Assembly (NCBI GenBank): GCA_917880885.1
Contig: OU862910.1
Span: 53,559,285 to 53,623,284 of the forward strand
Direction of reading: 5' to 3'
DNA length: 64,000 bases
From: Limnephilus marmoratus
Lineage: Eukaryota > Arthropoda > Insecta > Trichoptera > Limnephilidae
Part shown: piece by piece, positions 22,322-32,261 of the stretch
Layout: each line of letters starts with the position of its first letter
How positions within the stretch are numbered: the first letter of the stretch is position 1
The notes under the pieces: generated by a model
Databases searched by the model: none
What the model was told of the DNA's origin: nothing
Seen by the model: only the letters and a program-made list of their open reading frames with translations
Translations under genes and position numbers: made by a program

Positions 22322-22371
22322 GTTCCTCCCAACTGCCGGAGCCAGTGGGGATATGACATCTCCAATTGGTT
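22322..22371 (-). mobile_element. SINE-A scrap
   Basis: CCCAACTGCCGGAGCCAGTG and GACATCTCCAATTGG match the 3' part of SINE-A; nothing else is left. Confidence 0.6.
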
Positions 22372-22430
22372 AGTCTCCAGTTAATGCATAATGTAGTCCT
22401 GTGCAGTCCTAGGTAAGGTACCTACATAAA

Positions 22431-22525
22431 TAAGCTATGACGCCTGTCTCGACACAGGTGTATCCTAGTGAGACAGGCATCGAAAAATATAATATAAACG
22501 CACCTTTATATAGATAAATAAATAA
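22431..22525 (+). mobile_element. LINE L8 3' tail with hairpin
   Basis: GCCTGTCTC (22442-22450) pairs perfectly with GAGACAGGC (22470-22478). The loop holds ACACAGGTGTATCCTAGT. A TAAATAAATAAATG tail follows. Same plan as the L8 3' UTR at 21.4 kb and at 57.5 kb. Confidence 0.7.
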
Positions 22526-22529
22526 ATGT

Positions 22530-23955
22530 CATGATATAACTATCAGGTAAGTTTGAAACATTGGTAGGAACAAATTTTAAACATTCAATCTATAGTTGTC
22601 ACTTCTTATAAGTGTGTGACAAATTCTAACGCAAGAAAAATTATGTAGAGTTTTCAAAACAAAATAATTACCATTTTTTTGCCGGATTCAAATATGATTC
22701 TTATATTAATCCCATTAAGAGGAACGGTTACGCGAACTTTTTCACAAAAAAACTTACATTTGGATTTGAGATCGAAATAACTAACCAAAATGAATTATTT
22801 GTAATGAAATTAGTCACTTTGTACTCCACTTATTTAATCAAATTTTAAATATACACAGACAAAATCAAAAAAATTATTTTATTTTATTAAAATGACTAAA
22901 ATATTTGTTTTTATTTAATGACGCCACAAAGTTAATTCGCGAATAGCCATCTCAACACAGCGGTTTCACACCAAGCGAGATGAGCAATATTTCATTATTG
23001 TAATTAAATGTAATATTAATATAATGAAAAAAAAAAAAAAAAATTTAAAATATCAAAGAATTCTATTTTTCATGATTTTAGATACACGTTTGGCAATCAT
23101 TGTATTTGTGAGTTAATAATAATTATTTTTACGCCAATGTAAATATAAAATAACAAAAACCAATGAAATATAAAATAACAAAAAAAATAATATATCATTT
23201 TGATTGGCGTAAATTTATGTTACAAATAACCGATTTTTTTAATCATAAATTTGTCGCATATAAATTAAAATTTCTTCACAAATAACGATTTTTTTAACAT
23301 GTTTTATTCTTAACATTTTTTTTATTATATTAACACAGCAGATGGAACAAGTTATTTTTTTGGTCATTATAATTAACTCACAAAAAATGCCAAAATTTTC
23401 TCCAAAAATATGCATAACAGAAATCTTTAATGGCCTTTATTGCATAATTTAAAACGAAAATAAATAAAAGAACACATATCTGTATCATTACTAGAGATTT
23501 GTTATACCTTTCGATATAAAAATAATATTTTTTTGCATAATTCAGTACCTACGTACTTTTCTCAGTATGAAAATGTTTCAGTTGTTTGGAAATAGCCTTG
23601 AATATTTACCTAAATAATACACATTGCGCGGTGTTAATTAATATAAATACTGAAATCGATTGTCGGTGCATAAAGTATAGAAATTCAAACGTTCAATGAA
23701 CTCAAATTTGCTTGGCAATTTTTTTTCACGATTTTTGATAAATAATATAATTTTAGTTGAGAGTATAATATAGCATTCTGAAATCTTATTCTTTTTTTAT
23801 ATTTGCAGTATGTAATTATGTGTAATGAATTTATGCCGCCGTTCTTAAAATAGTTAATGGTGATAGTTGATCGGGGTTCAATTCTCGCACGAGGCATTTT
23901 TCTTACGCATTACGTTATTTTTTATCTTTATTTTTTGGTCGTAATTATTCACGCG
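22530..23955. other. AT-rich, no gene
   Basis: No coding signal. Poly-A run near 23025. An inverted pair TTTTACGCCAAT/ATTGGCGTAAA lies at about 23128 and 23202 with a duplicated AAATATAAAATAACAAAAA between. A T-arm-like GGGGTTCAATTCTC near 23875 may be a tRNA relic. Confidence 0.4.
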
Positions 23956-23959
23956 TCTA

Positions 23960-24115
23960 TTTTTTTACATTAACTCTACACAGGAAGTCCGGAGGAAAAT
24001 AATTCCCTTCAGGCCCTACGTCATATTTCGGGATGCTGTGTGGAGAAGCTGTGTTTTTTGGGAAGGAAGGAGAGGAAGTTCTAGGAGGGAAAATGTATGA
24101 GGGGTGGGTAGGAAT
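23960..24115 (-). mobile_element. SINE-B 3' end
   Basis: T-run, ACATTAACTCTACACAGGA, GGAGGAAAATAATTCCCTTC, GATGCTGTGTGGAG, GGGTGGGTAGGAATTCGG: the reversed 3' half. Head missing. Confidence 0.8.
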
Positions 24116-24320
24116 TCGGAGACACACTCCCAGCGTGTCCTTTCGCCTTCATCCCGTTCCTCTTCCGCCTCCTCTTCCCCATCCGCTTCCCTTTCCCTTC
24201 ACGCGTGCCCCCTCCACCTACCCCGCCTTCATTCACCCTTCTCCCGCTTCCCTTGTCTCTCCTCCCTCCCGCGTTCCGTGCATTCAGTCCCGGTACATTC
24301 AGTTTTCTAACGACTCACGA
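24116..24320. repeat. Pyrimidine-rich tract
   Basis: About 180 bp with strong C/T bias on the plus strand (CTCTTCCGCCTCCTCTTCCC). This creates open frames of 68-106 aa in overlapping frames, rich in Ser/Pro; they are compositional artefacts. Confidence 0.6.
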
Positions 24321-24538
24321 GCCCCTATTGCAATTTTTATAAAAATTTCGTAATGCCAGAGCTCACCAGTACATACAGAAATCTTCGCAGGCGTGCGCAT
24401 AACAACTTACCAAAGATTCTTAACAATTGGATGAATAGTATAGGAAATAATTTCATAACGCCAGAGCTTACCACCATATACAGAAACCATCGCGGGCGTA
24501 CGCACAACAACTCGCCAAAGTTTCATTGCAATCGGATG

Positions 24539-24842
24539 ATTTTTTTTTTTTACATGAATACCCCACAAGAGTTCCAACTGCTCCCGTCTGGAGCCAGTGG
24601 GACTATGACATCCCCAATTGCAGTATGTAGTGAGGCTGAAGGAAGTTGGGAGGGGAAGGAGATAAAAGGAAGAGGAAGGTGGGGAAGTACCAGATCTGGT
24701 CACCAAACACGGCTAAAACCATTTCAAGCAACGTTTCAATTTTGAATGGTGGTCTTACACCAGGGCGATACTGAGAGTATCTTCCACTCTGGAACGTGCC
24801 GCAAATATACTATATATTATTTTAAATGAATAAATTGTTAAT
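24539..24842 (-). mobile_element. SINE-A, nearly complete body and tail
   Basis: Starts with a T13 run, ACATGAATACCCCACAAGAG, runs through GTCACCAAACACGGCTAAA and ends in the linker after CTCTGGAACGTGCCGCAAAT. The tRNA-like head is missing. Confidence 0.85.
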
Positions 24843-24949
24843 ATATATACATAATATTTTAGTCTTATTGCCAACAGTTTGGGCAACTTTGCAAAAGCGG
24901 CGATGCCTTGAGAGTCGGTTATTTGTTTATGACGAGGTTTTCCGATTCA

Positions 24950-25050
24950 TTACGCACGCATGCGCTGTGCGGCATCCCGGGGAGATCCCCTCCCCTCCCC
25001 CCTCCCCCCACTCCCTTCCACCCTTCCCCCTCCCCCCTCCCAATGGGTTA
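24950..25050. repeat. C-rich low-complexity tract
   Basis: CCCCTCCCCTCCCCCCTCC-type sequence with a flanking CATCCCGGGGAGATC. No coding interpretation. Confidence 0.6.
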
Positions 25051-25149
25051 TATAACCCCTGCACCCGGCGTCAGACACCGGGCACCATCGTGATGACCGC
25101 AACAGAAGCGGATAGTGCACCCGAATGGTGAAGGATGAAAATTCATTAT

Positions 25150-25632
25150 TTTGGGCCTCAGTAAATGAGTGAAAAAAATCATTAAAAGGGATCGAAATGA
25201 AAATCTAGTCTCCTTCAACAGAAGCAATCTTCCGAACAGGGCCTCCATTGATATGCTTGGTGTAACTGTAAGTGACCAGCTCAGATATGGGGGCTCCATC
25301 GAAGCCAGAGTTAAGTTAGCCTCTCAAAAACTGGGCAATTTTACAGGGCCCGCAGATACTTAAATAGTACACAACTGCGCAATAGTACAAAATCACAAGT
25401 GCGCCCCGCGGTTGAATTTTTGCAGCCACCTCTGGTCTGGAGCCCCAAAATAACTGACAAAAACCCTCGACACCGCAGAAACGGGCGGTCTATCTCTGAT
25501 AGATTCTCCTAATTTAAGAAACGGATTGCAATCTTTAGAGCACAGGAGTCGGGTGGGAATCCTTGTTCTGCAGGTGTTTCAATGGAAATTATGTTTCTCA
25601 GGGCCTCCCAGGTGGAGTTGATGTAAGAAAAA
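25150..25632 (+). mobile_element. LINE L2 fragment with internal deletion
   Basis: Reads LVSFNRSNLPNRASIDMLGV, then SDQLRYGGSIEARVKLASQK, the segment just after the RT palm. Shifted frames continue to a RLIDSPNLR..LQSLEHR block near 25490-25550. At about 25592 it jumps to the tail CTCAGGGCCTCCCAGGTGGA. The C-terminal domain between is deleted. The tail shows that L2 and SINE-B share their 3' end. Confidence 0.85.
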
Positions 25633-25707
25633 AATCTTTAACTAACTTTTTTCTAGATCCTAAGATTTATTTATAGTAGGTAGAGTATTGGTGTGCCTGT
25701 CAGAACG

Positions 25708-25995
25708 TGTGGGGAAGTACCTAGCTATTCAGATCTGGTGACCAGAGACGGCTAAAGCCATTTCAAGTAACGCGCAACGTTTCAGTTCTGAATGGTGGTC
25801 TTACACCAGGGCGATACTGAGAGTATCTCACACTCTGGAACGTACCGCAAATAAACTACACATTATTTTTATTAAATAATTGTTTACGAAATAAACAAAT
25901 TAATCAAATAGTATTTATTTGCCCATACCGGGATTCGATCCGGCGACCTTCGGATTGTGGATCAAGAGCCCTATCGCTCAACCACGGAGGCCGTC
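25708..25995 (-). mobile_element. SINE-A, head and 5' body
   Basis: From GTGGGGAAGTACCTAGCTAT through the body to the linker (ACAAATTAATCAAATAGTAT) and a full tRNA-like head at about 25921-25995: B box GGATCGAATCCC and box A near GGTTGAGCGAT on the minus strand. The 3' tail half is missing. Confidence 0.8.
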
Positions 25996-26359
25996 ATTGT
26001 ATGAAATAAAATTGTAATATATATGTATTGTAGATTTCTCCCATCCCAAATAAGTTTTATAATAATTATCCAAAATAATCATGACTTAAATTGAAAAATT
26101 ACCTGAAACCTGCAAGAGTTCACATCTATTACTATTATTCCTATTAAATCTTGAAATCTATATATGGATGTATCTTGAGTTTTTCTTACTTGTATTTTTG
26201 TTGTTGTTTGCAATATTTTATTATTTAATGATTACACATACTTGAGTATGAATTCCTTCAGCTAACACAAGAGCCTTGTCTCTTTATGATGAGGAGAGGC
26301 TATTTTTATATTCATTTACAACACTGCATAATATGTAAAAAAAAGTGTTTAGGTACTTA

Positions 26360-26798
26360 GGGAACGTACCCATGCCACGTGACCCACTTTATACAATTTT
26401 TAACCCCCCCACCTCCCCATACAGTGACCATGGACACCATGTGTAGTATATTCCAAGACCCCCCCCCCCCTCCCCCCTACAGTTTTCACGTAGTAATTCA
26501 TAAATATGGTTTTGAATCATTTCTTGCTAATAAAAAGTTACAAAATATTTATTTGTCTTAAATTTGTCTTTATTAACACGGCGCTTGCTGCGTGCATGCA
26601 TACGTACAATTAAAAGGGGAAAAAATATTATCAGGATAAAACTTATGTCAAAATATATTGAAACCAGAACTTAATTTAGATTTCTAGATTGACTACGTGA
26701 TAAAAACCTAAGCCCCCGCTCCTCATTGTGACCAAGCGTGGTATTTTGAAGATCCCCCTCCCCCCGCTGAACGGGTCACATAGTATGGGCACGTTTCC
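26360..26798. mobile_element. PIF/Harbinger-type MITE, 439 bp
   Basis: The left terminus GGGAACGTACCCATGCCACG is mirrored on the right by CATAGTATGGGCACGTTTCC. Flanked by TTA on both sides (26357-26359 and 26799-26801). A 3-bp TTA/TAA TSD with a GGG-start TIR is the PIF/Harbinger signature. C-runs sit just inside both ends. Largest of three complete copies. Confidence 0.85.
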
Positions 26799-26801
26799 TT
26801 A

Positions 26802-27397
26802 TTGTAAAAACATACAAATTTTAAAATAATAATTTTATAATTCATAGGTATTAATTCTGCAGCAGGAAATGAAAAATAACAATAATAAAGATATACCTAC
26901 TAAGTAATTAGAATTACAAAATGTACATCCACTAATTAAATTCTTTTCTGAAATTATCATCGAAATTCCTAATGAAGACATAAACCATTGATTGGGTACC
27001 AGAGGGCTTAGATAATACTTTATTAATGTAATTAACCATACATTATACCCTCTAGCCTAAATAAACTTCAGAGCCTTCTTTATTGAGAGAAAACTATATT
27101 TATTTGACTGGTTAAAGCTCCGAGTACCTACTTATATTATATCCTTGGGGTATAATTAAGCTTCTGGAAAATTTCTACTATATCTCTACCACTAGAGAAA
27201 CATTACGTTCATTTTACAGATCAGGTAGCGCGCAGCTAACTGTTATTCTCGTGTTTATTGAACATTATAATGTTTTACGGGTAGTTGCATCAATTTATGG
27301 GCTTTGATTTTTTAATGACGACGAAAGAAATTCGTTACAAAGATGCTTATTGAAATTAAGACGTTTTTTTATTTTTATTTTTAACTTAATGAGTAAA
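26802..27397. other. No gene; AT-rich
   Basis: No repeat family or coding motif recognised. Confidence 0.4.
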
Positions 27398-27965
27398 ACT
27401 TTAAATGTAATATTTTATTAAATGAAGACAATATTAGTGAAACTCAATCGAAAATCTGAAAACAGAAAAATTAGAAAAAGATACGGTCACATATAGGACT
27501 CGATCCCAGGATCTTCGCCGTGCCAGGGCGCAGCTCTACCAACTGCGCTAATGTATCCCTATCCGATTCGGTCATATTTAACTGTATTATACTTCGACTA
27601 AGAACTACCAACATTATCTTCATTTTCTTAACGCATATTTTTATTGGCTGCTATCTTTATGTATGATGCAGCATATTAAAAATAAAAATGCATAAAACTA
27701 TCATAAAACTATCATAAGACTATCTAGAAAGCGTATAATTAGGGCTTGAATCTTGCAATCTGTAGTTCTTAGTCGAAGGATGAGACAGTTAAATATGACC
27801 GAATCGGATAGAGACACATTAGCTCAGTTGGTAGAGCTGCGCCCCGGCAAGGCGAAGGTCCTGGGTTCGAGTCCTAGATGTGACCGTATCTTTTTTCTGA
27901 TTTTTCTGTTTTCAGATTTTTAATTGGGTTTGACTAATATTGTTTTCATTTATTCAAAATGTTTT
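27398..27965. mobile_element. Repeat-H palindrome, second locus
   Basis: Inverted arms end in AAGACAATATTAGTGAAACT (left) and TTTGACTAATATTGTTTTCA (right). tRNA-like genes sit at 27485-27568 (minus) and 27811-27884 (plus). The plus one has TTAGCTCAGTTGGTAGAGC (A box), a CCCCGGCAAGG anticodon arm, GGTTCGAGTCC (B box), and ACACAT/ATGTGA acceptor complementarity. Internal flanks CCGATTCGGTCATATTTAAC and GTTAAATATGACCGAATCGG are perfect inverses. The same architecture is at 21.8 kb. Confidence 0.85.
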
Positions 27966-28144
27966 TATTTTCCTTTACAATTGTCGGGCTCGCAGTGAAG
28001 ATGAAAATCATTTGTCATGGAACAAATTAAAACTTCTGGTTTATGCACCACGTCGTGTAAAATTCGGGATCAGGCTGATAACAATAACACTCTTTATGTA
28101 GATGACGATAAGGTTTAAATTCCTGTTTAACGGCCATTTATCAA

Positions 28145-29079
28145 CCAGCGGCCGAGAATTCATATTTCGTCGAAAGGTGTTCGTACGATCGTATAGGGCG
28201 GTTCCAATGAGAAAGATTAATTATTCTCCGTACCAGCTTTTTTAAATAATAACTCAATACCGATTTTATTTCATTCAAAATTTGCTTTACTTTATACCTA
28301 CATTCAAAAATGATGAAAGGCGTAATGATAAAACTGTTAAAATTATGTTTGTTTAAAATTAAATTTTTCAATAATTTCTACGCAAAATAAGAACGTTAAA
28401 AAAAATCTTAGAAATGAATAGAGAAACCGTAATCTTAGTAAATGTGGTATATGTAATTATCCATATAGTGGATCATTCGGAAACGTTCGGGTTCCGCCGA
28501 ACTTTGACGAACGTGTCATGGGTCAGACAGCGGTCTCGTCCGTGGGAGCTCGCCAAAACCATTTTAGCAGCCTTAGTAATCACTCGCTACGTAGACAATA
28601 ATACAGTACTATTGAATCCATTGTACATTGCAATAAAGACGAAAGAACTTACGTGTACATCTCTATTATTATTTGTGGGCTAGTAAGTCCACAATAAAAG
28701 AACATTACAGTAAATAAATAGAGAAACCGTAAATAAAGTATTTTCGTCACAAAACACGTTTTTTTCAAATGATTTTATTTAAACTAAATTAAAATTCTGA
28801 AACATAGCTTTCCCAGATAATGTATTGATTTATTTTACTGCGTGATTATATGATTTTAAATGTGTGTTGTATAATACAAAACTTTATTTGAAAATTTAAC
28901 AAATCTGCCAACAACCTACGGTAAAACCTTATGGAACTAAAAATAAACACATTTTCTCAAAATTTAAAACATAGCTTTACTAGATAAAAGAACAGTCTTT
29001 TGAAATAATTTTTTTGTGAAAAAGAGTCGATACGTCTAAACTTTGATATAAAATTGATATATTTCCGGTTTTGTCTGGC
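28145..29079 (+). mobile_element. Repeat-I copy 2, interrupted
   Basis: Matches 51908-52582 over both ends: CCAGCGGCCGAGAATTCAT at the start, AACAAATCTGCCAACAACCT and GAGTCGATACGTCTAAAC near the end. It is interrupted by 284 bp flanked by a 16-bp direct repeat (see 28433-28716). Confidence 0.75.
28433..28716. mobile_element. Insertion with 16-bp target duplication
   Basis: The 16-mer AATAGAGAAACCGTAA occurs at 28417-28432 and 28717-28732. The related Repeat-I copies have no such doubling. A long TSD suggests target-primed insertion of a short retroelement. The insert contains GTTCGGGTTCCGCCGAAC and an AATAAA near its end, but no family I recognise and no clear A-tail. Confidence 0.6.
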
Positions 29080-29171
29080 TATTCCCTATTAACACCAGCC
29101 GCCTGTTTTGATTTATAAACGAACTTCGCCGAAAACCAAGTTAACGTTTTATTTTGCGAAGTTCAGGCACA

Positions 29172-29510
29172 ATTTGGGAGGCGGGAATGGGTACCGCCGC
29201 CCTGGGAACCTTTATTGGATAACCAACACCTCTGCCATAGGTCACCCCAAGTGGTTCGCTACGTTTGGTGATTTAGCAGGGGTGCCCGTGTTCATGGGGT
29301 GAGGTTTGTCTAGGTCTTGAAGGCCAGGACATACTGAACCCCAGATTCCTACCCACCCCTTAAACCCTTTTCCTTCCCAGAACTCTCCTCTCCTTCCTTT
29401 CCTTAAAAAAAACCCTCCACACAGCATCCTCAAAGATGACATAGGCCCTGAGGGAAATTATTTTCCTCAGGGCCTCCTGTGTGGAGCTCATGTAAAAAAA
29501 AAAAAAAAAA
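29172..29510 (+). mobile_element. SINE-B, full-length short form
   Basis: Begins GGGAGGCGGGAATGGGTACC and passes through GGATAACCAACACCTCTGCC, a B-box-like GTGGTTCGCTACG, GGGTGAGGTTTGTCTAGG, and the C/T-rich TTCCCAGAACTCTCCTCTCC, to the tail and an A18 run. This is the reference copy of the short form. The long form has about 90-120 extra bp between GGAGGCGGATG and ACCCCAGATTC. The last ~100 bp equal the L2 3' end. Confidence 0.9.
29415..29486 (+). other. Two-tier tail hairpin of SINE-B/L2
   Basis: Outer stem CTCCACACAG (29415-29424) with CTGTGTGGAG (29477-29486); inner stem GGCCCTGAGG (29444-29453) with CCTCAGGGCC (29465-29474). Both are perfect 10-bp pairings. The L2 tails at 29.95 and 39.5 kb keep most pairs. 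Probable recognition structure for the LINE reverse transcriptase. Confidence 0.7.
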
Positions 29511-29930
29511 TTTAAATGTTTTGCGATAATTTTCTAAAGAATTAAATTTTTCACCTTATACAATAAAACCATAACCGAAAGGAGATTTTGAACTTTAAAG
29601 CAGTTTTTATATAACTGATACTTCATTTTTTTCTGGGCTTATAAGAAGACTAAAAAAAACATTATTTTTTTTTTTTTTACTTGTTTGAAAATAAACTGTT
29701 TTTATTAATTTAATAATAATATTATTGATTATATAATTTTAAAAAATATTTAAAAAAAAATAAAAAAATAAAAAAAAAACATTAATGTTTCAGAGGCAAA
29801 TAATATGTGTTCCACTTGCAGTATTTAAAAATCATCTGAAATATTTCTAAGATATCGAATTTTCAAACCAAATTCATATAATTTCACATTACTTCTTAAG
29901 AGTGCATCACTTTATAAATTTTTATATTTT
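29511..29930. other. AT-rich, no gene
   Basis: Low-complexity A/T sequence including long A runs near 29750-29780. Nothing recognised. Confidence 0.5.
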
Positions 29931-29931
29931 T

Positions 29932-30665
29932 TACATTAACTCCACACAGGAGGACCCGAGGAAAATAAATTCCCTCAGGGCCTATGTCATTTGAGATGCT
30001 GTGTGAAGGGTCTTTTTGAGGAGAGGAAGGAATGAACATTGGTCTCGAAGAGACCCATGTTGTAGGAAGGAGGAAACACAGAGGCCGGCAAGTCGGGCTC
30101 TTGAACACAAGGATGAGCGAAGAAGCGACCCGTTCTCATGTGACAAATGTCAACCGTGTACATATGTTGGTCACGTGTTTGGCGTGTTTCCTGATTATGC
30201 ACCGCTGTCGAAGGGATCAATGACGCTAGTTCCTCGGAGCATCTTCCATTGAAATACCAGTAGAATAAGGATAGCATTCCCACCCGGAGCCTGCGCTCTA
30301 AAGATTGCATTCCGTCTCTTAAATTAGGAGAATCTATCAGACGGACCGCCCGTTCCTTCACGGGTCGAGGCTATTTTTCAGGTATTTTGGAACTCCAGGC
30401 CAGAGGTAGCTGCCAAATTCAAAAATTCAATTATCTGCGGGCCCTGTACAGTGCTCCAGTTATTGAGAGGCTAACTTTACTCTGGCTTCGATGGAGCCCC
30501 CATATCTGAGTTGGTCACTTAGAGTTATAACAAGCATATCAATGGAGGGCCTGTTCGGAAGATAGCTTCCGTTGAAGGAGACTAGATTTTCATTTCGACC
30601 CCTTTTAGTCGTAATCAGACTTGATTGGGTCTCTGAAACATTGAGTTCAACGAGATAATTTTTAC
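29932..30665 (-). mobile_element. LINE L2, C-terminal region and 3' tail
   Basis: Minus-strand order: SIDMLVITLSDQL region (about 30560), KVRPTVEF-like and APKYLKK pieces in shifted frames, then an open frame (29987-30361) with AVRLIDSPNLRDGMQSLERR, YWYFNGRCSEELASLIPS, VDICHMRTGRFFAHPCVQE, and the terminus NVHSFLSSKRPFTQHLK. Directly after the stop comes the shared tail (CATAGGCCCTGAGGGAATTT ... GTGTGGAGTTAATGTAAAAA). This copy ties the pol C-terminus to the SINE-B tail in one uninterrupted piece. Confidence 0.9.
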
Positions 30666-30689
30666 CCCAAGAGAAAACAATCTAGATAA

Positions 30690-31190
30690 GTGAATGTCTG
30701 TTGCCCGTATTTCTTTATAATTTTCGGAATGGACAACACCTCATTTTTAATTAATCTGGTGCCATATGCATGATCTACTTTTCCTTGTATATTGAATCCG
30801 ACAATAGGTTTTGGCATACAATTTTAAACCATAATATCCCTTGCACAGATTATATACTAACTGACTCATATAATAATTTTATATCTCTTCTTTGTGCATA
30901 AATGCTTTTGCTTACCTAGAGCTTAGTCATTAGTCTTACCAGAGCAGTTTTGAATTATTTGGAAGTACCTAATCTATATTTGTCTTGCACGAGTTTCCCC
31001 AAGACATTATTCCATATCTGATAGTAGATTCCGCTGGTGATAGATTATTTTTAACGTACTTATGGGCATAAAATATTTAATTTTGTGAATTCGTCCCGCA
31101 ATAGCTCGTAGGTGTTTGCAGATATTGCTTATGTGAATATCCCATTTCATATCGTGTCTACTGTTATCCCCAAATATACATACGTTAATG
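30690..31190 (-). mobile_element. LINE C-terminal pol fragment, another family
   Basis: The minus strand gives DNSRHDMKWDIHISNICKHL, IHKIKYFMPISTLKIIYHQ and an IRYGIMSWGN-like block after a frame change. This is the LINE region between RT thumb and C-terminus. It lies upstream of L2 on the same strand but covers a later part of pol, so it is a separate, decayed element. Confidence 0.75.
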
Positions 31191-31194
31191 TTTA

Positions 31195-31640
31195 ATAATG
31201 TTAGGTCTCCCCAGATATTGCAGCGCTTCCCGGATGTTCACGGAGGGGCGAGTTCCTGGCTTTGCAGCCCTTATTAGATCCAGGGTTGCAGGAATGAGGG
31301 AAAGGATAACCAGCTCTGGAAACATCCTCGTCATGGAAGCCCGCCTCAGTCCATCATCCAGTATTGATGCACACTGGAGAAAAATACTGGCTCCTTACGT
31401 GCTCACAGAATCCTGAAAGCTTAATATTATTATTTCTTTGGTTTTCCTTTTACTGCTATTAGCTTATTATCTTTTTTGTTTCGTGTACATTCATATCCAC
31501 CTTCTTTTTCTTTTTTTTCCTTTCAAATACTTTGTACATGTATGTGTATATTATACCCTTATGGAATGTGTAGGATTGCACTCTCCTCCCCACATACTGG
31601 AATAAACACTTATTTATTTATTTTTATTTATTTATACAAG
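31195..31640 (+). mobile_element. LINE L3 C-terminus and 3' UTR
   Basis: Frame 31198-31416 reads LGLPRYCSASRMFTEGRVPG, the signature of an insect LINE family also found at 56.2 kb. The 3' UTR ends ATGGAATGTGTAGGATTGCA ... CATACTGGAATAAACAC and TTTATTTATTTT. The same closing words occur in the reverse copies at 32.28 and 55.87 kb. Confidence 0.85.
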
Positions 31641-31699
31641 TTCAAGTTCATTCATTCAACAATGTATGTGTATAATTCCTGATGAAGATAATAAAAACA

Positions 31700-31960
31700 A
31701 TCACCGGTCAATACTTTGTAACGTGCTTACAATTAGATGCCCATTTCCAGAGATCTTCACCGAGAAGTCGTTTGGTCATTTCAAGAATTGTCTGCACCGT
31801 AATAAAATAACGTACTTTCCCCTGAAATTAACATAAAGTGAGTTTCTCTCGGTGCAGCGATTTGCATTATGTGGCGGTGGGCGTATCGCGGAATCGCAGT
31901 GCTATTATCATTGCACATCAAGCCAAGATTAGATTATATACTGAATGACCCAAAATTAGC
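31700..31960. other. No gene; possible non-coding island
   Basis: At 31850-31930 the sequence is GC-balanced with an ATTTGCAT octamer (GATTTGCATTATGTGGCGG). No repeat match. Confidence 0.3.
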
Positions 31961-31967
31961 CTAGGGG

Positions 31968-32236
31968 TCGTCCATTAATCACGTGAGGCTCGAAAGGGGG
32001 GGGGGTTCGGAAAAAATCATGAAATATCACGATGGGGGGGTATAATGAGATATCACGTGTATTTATTTTTCGTGATAATATTCTGAAAATTTCAAAATAC
32101 TTTGTACTAAAAAAAAATACACGTGATTTTGGGGGGGGGGGGGTTAGTCTAAAACCTCACCACATATCATCAAGGGGGGGGGGGTTAAAAAGTTTGCCAA
32201 AAAACATCACGTGATTAATGGACGACCCCTTAGGCT
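31968..32236. mobile_element. MITE with 30-bp TIRs and G-runs
   Basis: Left end AGCCTAGGGGTCGTCCATTA continuing ATCACGTGA; the right end is its inverse, TCACGTGATTAATGGACGAC then CCCTTAGGCT. Three G runs of 9-12 lie inside. No coding capacity. TSD unresolved because TIR and flank run together. Confidence 0.8.
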
Positions 32237-32261
32237 GTTAACTGTTAATGTTAAATAATAA

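Noticed and set aside
24033..24353. Pro/Ser-rich 106-aa ORF
   Set aside because: Composed of a reversed SINE-B and a pyrimidine-rich tract; overlapping frames are equally open.
27811..27884. Functional tRNA gene at Repeat-H
   Set aside because: Acceptor pairing is partial and loop position 33 is not U; an inverted copy lies 250 bp away in the same element.
29987..30361. 124-aa minus-strand ORF as a novel protein
   Set aside because: It is the C-terminus of LINE L2, followed immediately by the L2 tail; repeated at 39.0-39.5 and 43.5 kb.
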